64,000 bases of DNA, taken from assembly GCA_002709045.1 (NCBI GenBank), contig PAPJ01000059.1, positions 1-64,000 on the forward strand, written 5' to 3'. The notes below the pieces were generated by a model that did no database searches, had not been told where the DNA came from, and saw only the letters and a list, made by a program, of their open reading frames with translations. Shown here in pieces: positions 63,194 through 64,000 of this stretch. Each line of letters opens with the position of its first letter. The first letter of the stretch is position 1. This stretch comes from Planctomycetaceae bacterium (GTDB taxonomy: Bacteria; Planctomycetota; Planctomycetia; Pirellulales; Pirellulaceae). Both the position numbers and the translations under genes were made by a program.

Positions 63194-64000
63194 TCAAAGC
63201 AACTCACGAATCGGACTTCCGTGATAGACTTGATGGGGTCGATTGAACTTATCATACCAGGCAACCGTTTCGGGCAATCCCAGTGCTGAATAAATCGTAG
63301 CGGCCATATCTTCCGGAGTGTACGGGTCTGCGGCCGGATAGCCTCCCTGACGGTCAGAGGCACCAACAACATTACCGCCTTTGATTCCACCTCCGGCAAA
63401 AAAGACACTTTGAACAGGCCCCCAATGGTCACGTCCCGGCTTGCCACTCTTTGCACCATTGAAGGTAAAAATCCTCGGCGTCCGGCCAAATTCTCCTGCC
63501 ATGACAATCAGGGTTTCATCCAGCATCCCACGATCTTCCAGATCATCCAATAATGCTGCCACAGCCCGGTCGGTTGGTGGTAACAGGTAATCCTTCAAAT
63601 TATGAAACGCATTTTCATGCGTGTCCCATGCTTCATCATTACCCAGATTCACCTGAACCATTCTGACGCCGGCTTCGACTAGTTGCCGTGCCATTAATAA
63701 CGACCAACCGAATGTGTTTTTACCGTACTTTTCCTGTAAGGCATCTTCGGCCTCATGGACATCAAGCGCTTTGTGAACTCCTTCACCTGTAAGTAACTGA
63801 GCTGCTTCACCCCGGAACCGATCAAAATTCTCGACCCCTGCCGCTTTATCTAATGTCCGCCGTTGTTCATCCAGACCGGATAAAAGATTTAAGCGGGAAC
63901 GAAAACGATCTTTCAACATGCCATGTTGTAGTTCAAGACGCGGCGCTTCAAATTTGTAATTATCGGGATTTTTCGGTCCTTCCCAGCGATGAAAACCATA
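63194..64000 (-). CDS. DUF1501 protein, C-terminal part (5' end outside window)
   Basis: The reading frame stays open to base 64000, adding residues GFHRWEGPKNPDNYKFEAP and more before an internal ATG at 63919, so the gene continues past the right edge. ALDVHEAEDALQEKYG, RQLVEAGVRMVQVNLG, LDDLEDRGMLDETLIVMAGEFGRTPRI and VFFAGGGIKGGNVVGASD are DUF1501 signatures. It ends REL L-stop at 63194. A second DUF1501 copy in the window is at 49972. Family function not established. Confidence 0.88.
   Translation of the reverse strand, partial: YGFHRWEGPKNPDNYKFEAPRLELQHGMLKDRFRSRLNLLSGLDEQRRTLDKAAGVENFDRFRGEAAQLLTGEGVHKALDVHEAEDALQEKYGKNTFGWSLLMARQLVEAGVRMVQVNLGNDEAWDTHENAFHNLKDYLLPPTDRAVAALLDDLEDRGMLDETLIVMAGEFGRTPRIFTFNGAKSGKPGRDHWGPVQSVFFAGGGIKGGNVVGASDRQGGYPAADPYTPEDMAATIYSALGLPETVAWYDKFNRPHQVYHGSPIRELL

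Overview
The window is chromosomal DNA from a planctomycete (phylum Planctomycetota). The markers are lineage-typical families: a surface protein starting with an LE-x-LE-x-R-x-LL motif, a planctomycete cytochrome of the PSCyt1/DUF1587/DUF1592/DUF1588/DUF1585 type paired with a DUF1552 protein, two DUF1501 proteins, a 1412-residue five-heme PA14/propeller protein, a squalene-cyclase-like repeat protein, a tricorn-like protease and many twin-arginine leaders. By eye the base composition is close to balanced. Genus cannot be fixed from the sequence.

Layout. 1-5.4 kb (minus strand): edge-truncated surface protein, SNF2-type helicase, two unknown conserved proteins and an alpha/beta hydrolase. 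5.7-12.6 kb (plus strand): a compact cluster of an ANL adenylating enzyme without the C-terminal subdomain, an aldehyde-dehydrogenase-fold reductase, an iron alcohol dehydrogenase, a secreted beta-propeller, a HemN-like radical SAM protein, and a stand-alone glycine-cleavage-H-like lipoyl carrier whose start overlaps the radical SAM stop. It reads as a carboxylate-to-aldehyde-to-alcohol module with a radical SAM step and a swinging-arm carrier. I know of no characterised pathway with this gene set, and it is my best candidate for an undescribed system.

12.6-17.1 kb: a cytochrome/DUF1552 gene pair sits between two diverged direct repeats of about 290 bp. Each repeat carries the end of the lipoyl-carrier gene, a promoter of identical geometry, and the start of the beta-helix gene that follows. 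The ancestral order was therefore probably lipoyl carrier then beta-helix gene, and the pair was inserted with duplication of the flank. The cytochrome gene appears to use the captured promoter and a captured N-terminus.

17-25.6 kb: beta-helix protein, ferredoxin-domain protein and a membrane protein on the minus strand, then a sugar-type operon (isomerase/epimerase, sodium symporter, Tat-exported unknown, Gfo/Idh/MocA oxidoreductase). 25.7-42.3 kb is mostly housekeeping: miaB, mnmA, prfB with its programmed +1 frameshift, a repeat-bearing KOW-like protein, nadA, a trpG/pabA-moeA-lnt run, a coiled-coil membrane protein with a 43-residue partner, gyrA behind a palindrome-overlapped promoter, and GDP-mannose dehydratase/reductase genes. 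42.3-64 kb: an HMCES/YedK-type protein, then mostly secreted or periplasmic proteins (multiheme protein, Tat-exported TIM barrel, trypsin-like protease, DUF1501), an enoyl-CoA hydratase, a HisA-like protein, a squalene-cyclase-like protein, rpmG, recJ, the tricorn-like protease, a CehA-type metallohydrolase with EF-hands, and a DUF1501 gene cut by the right edge.

No tRNA, rRNA, CRISPR array, transposase or phage gene was seen. Domain names rest on motifs read by eye. No searches were run.
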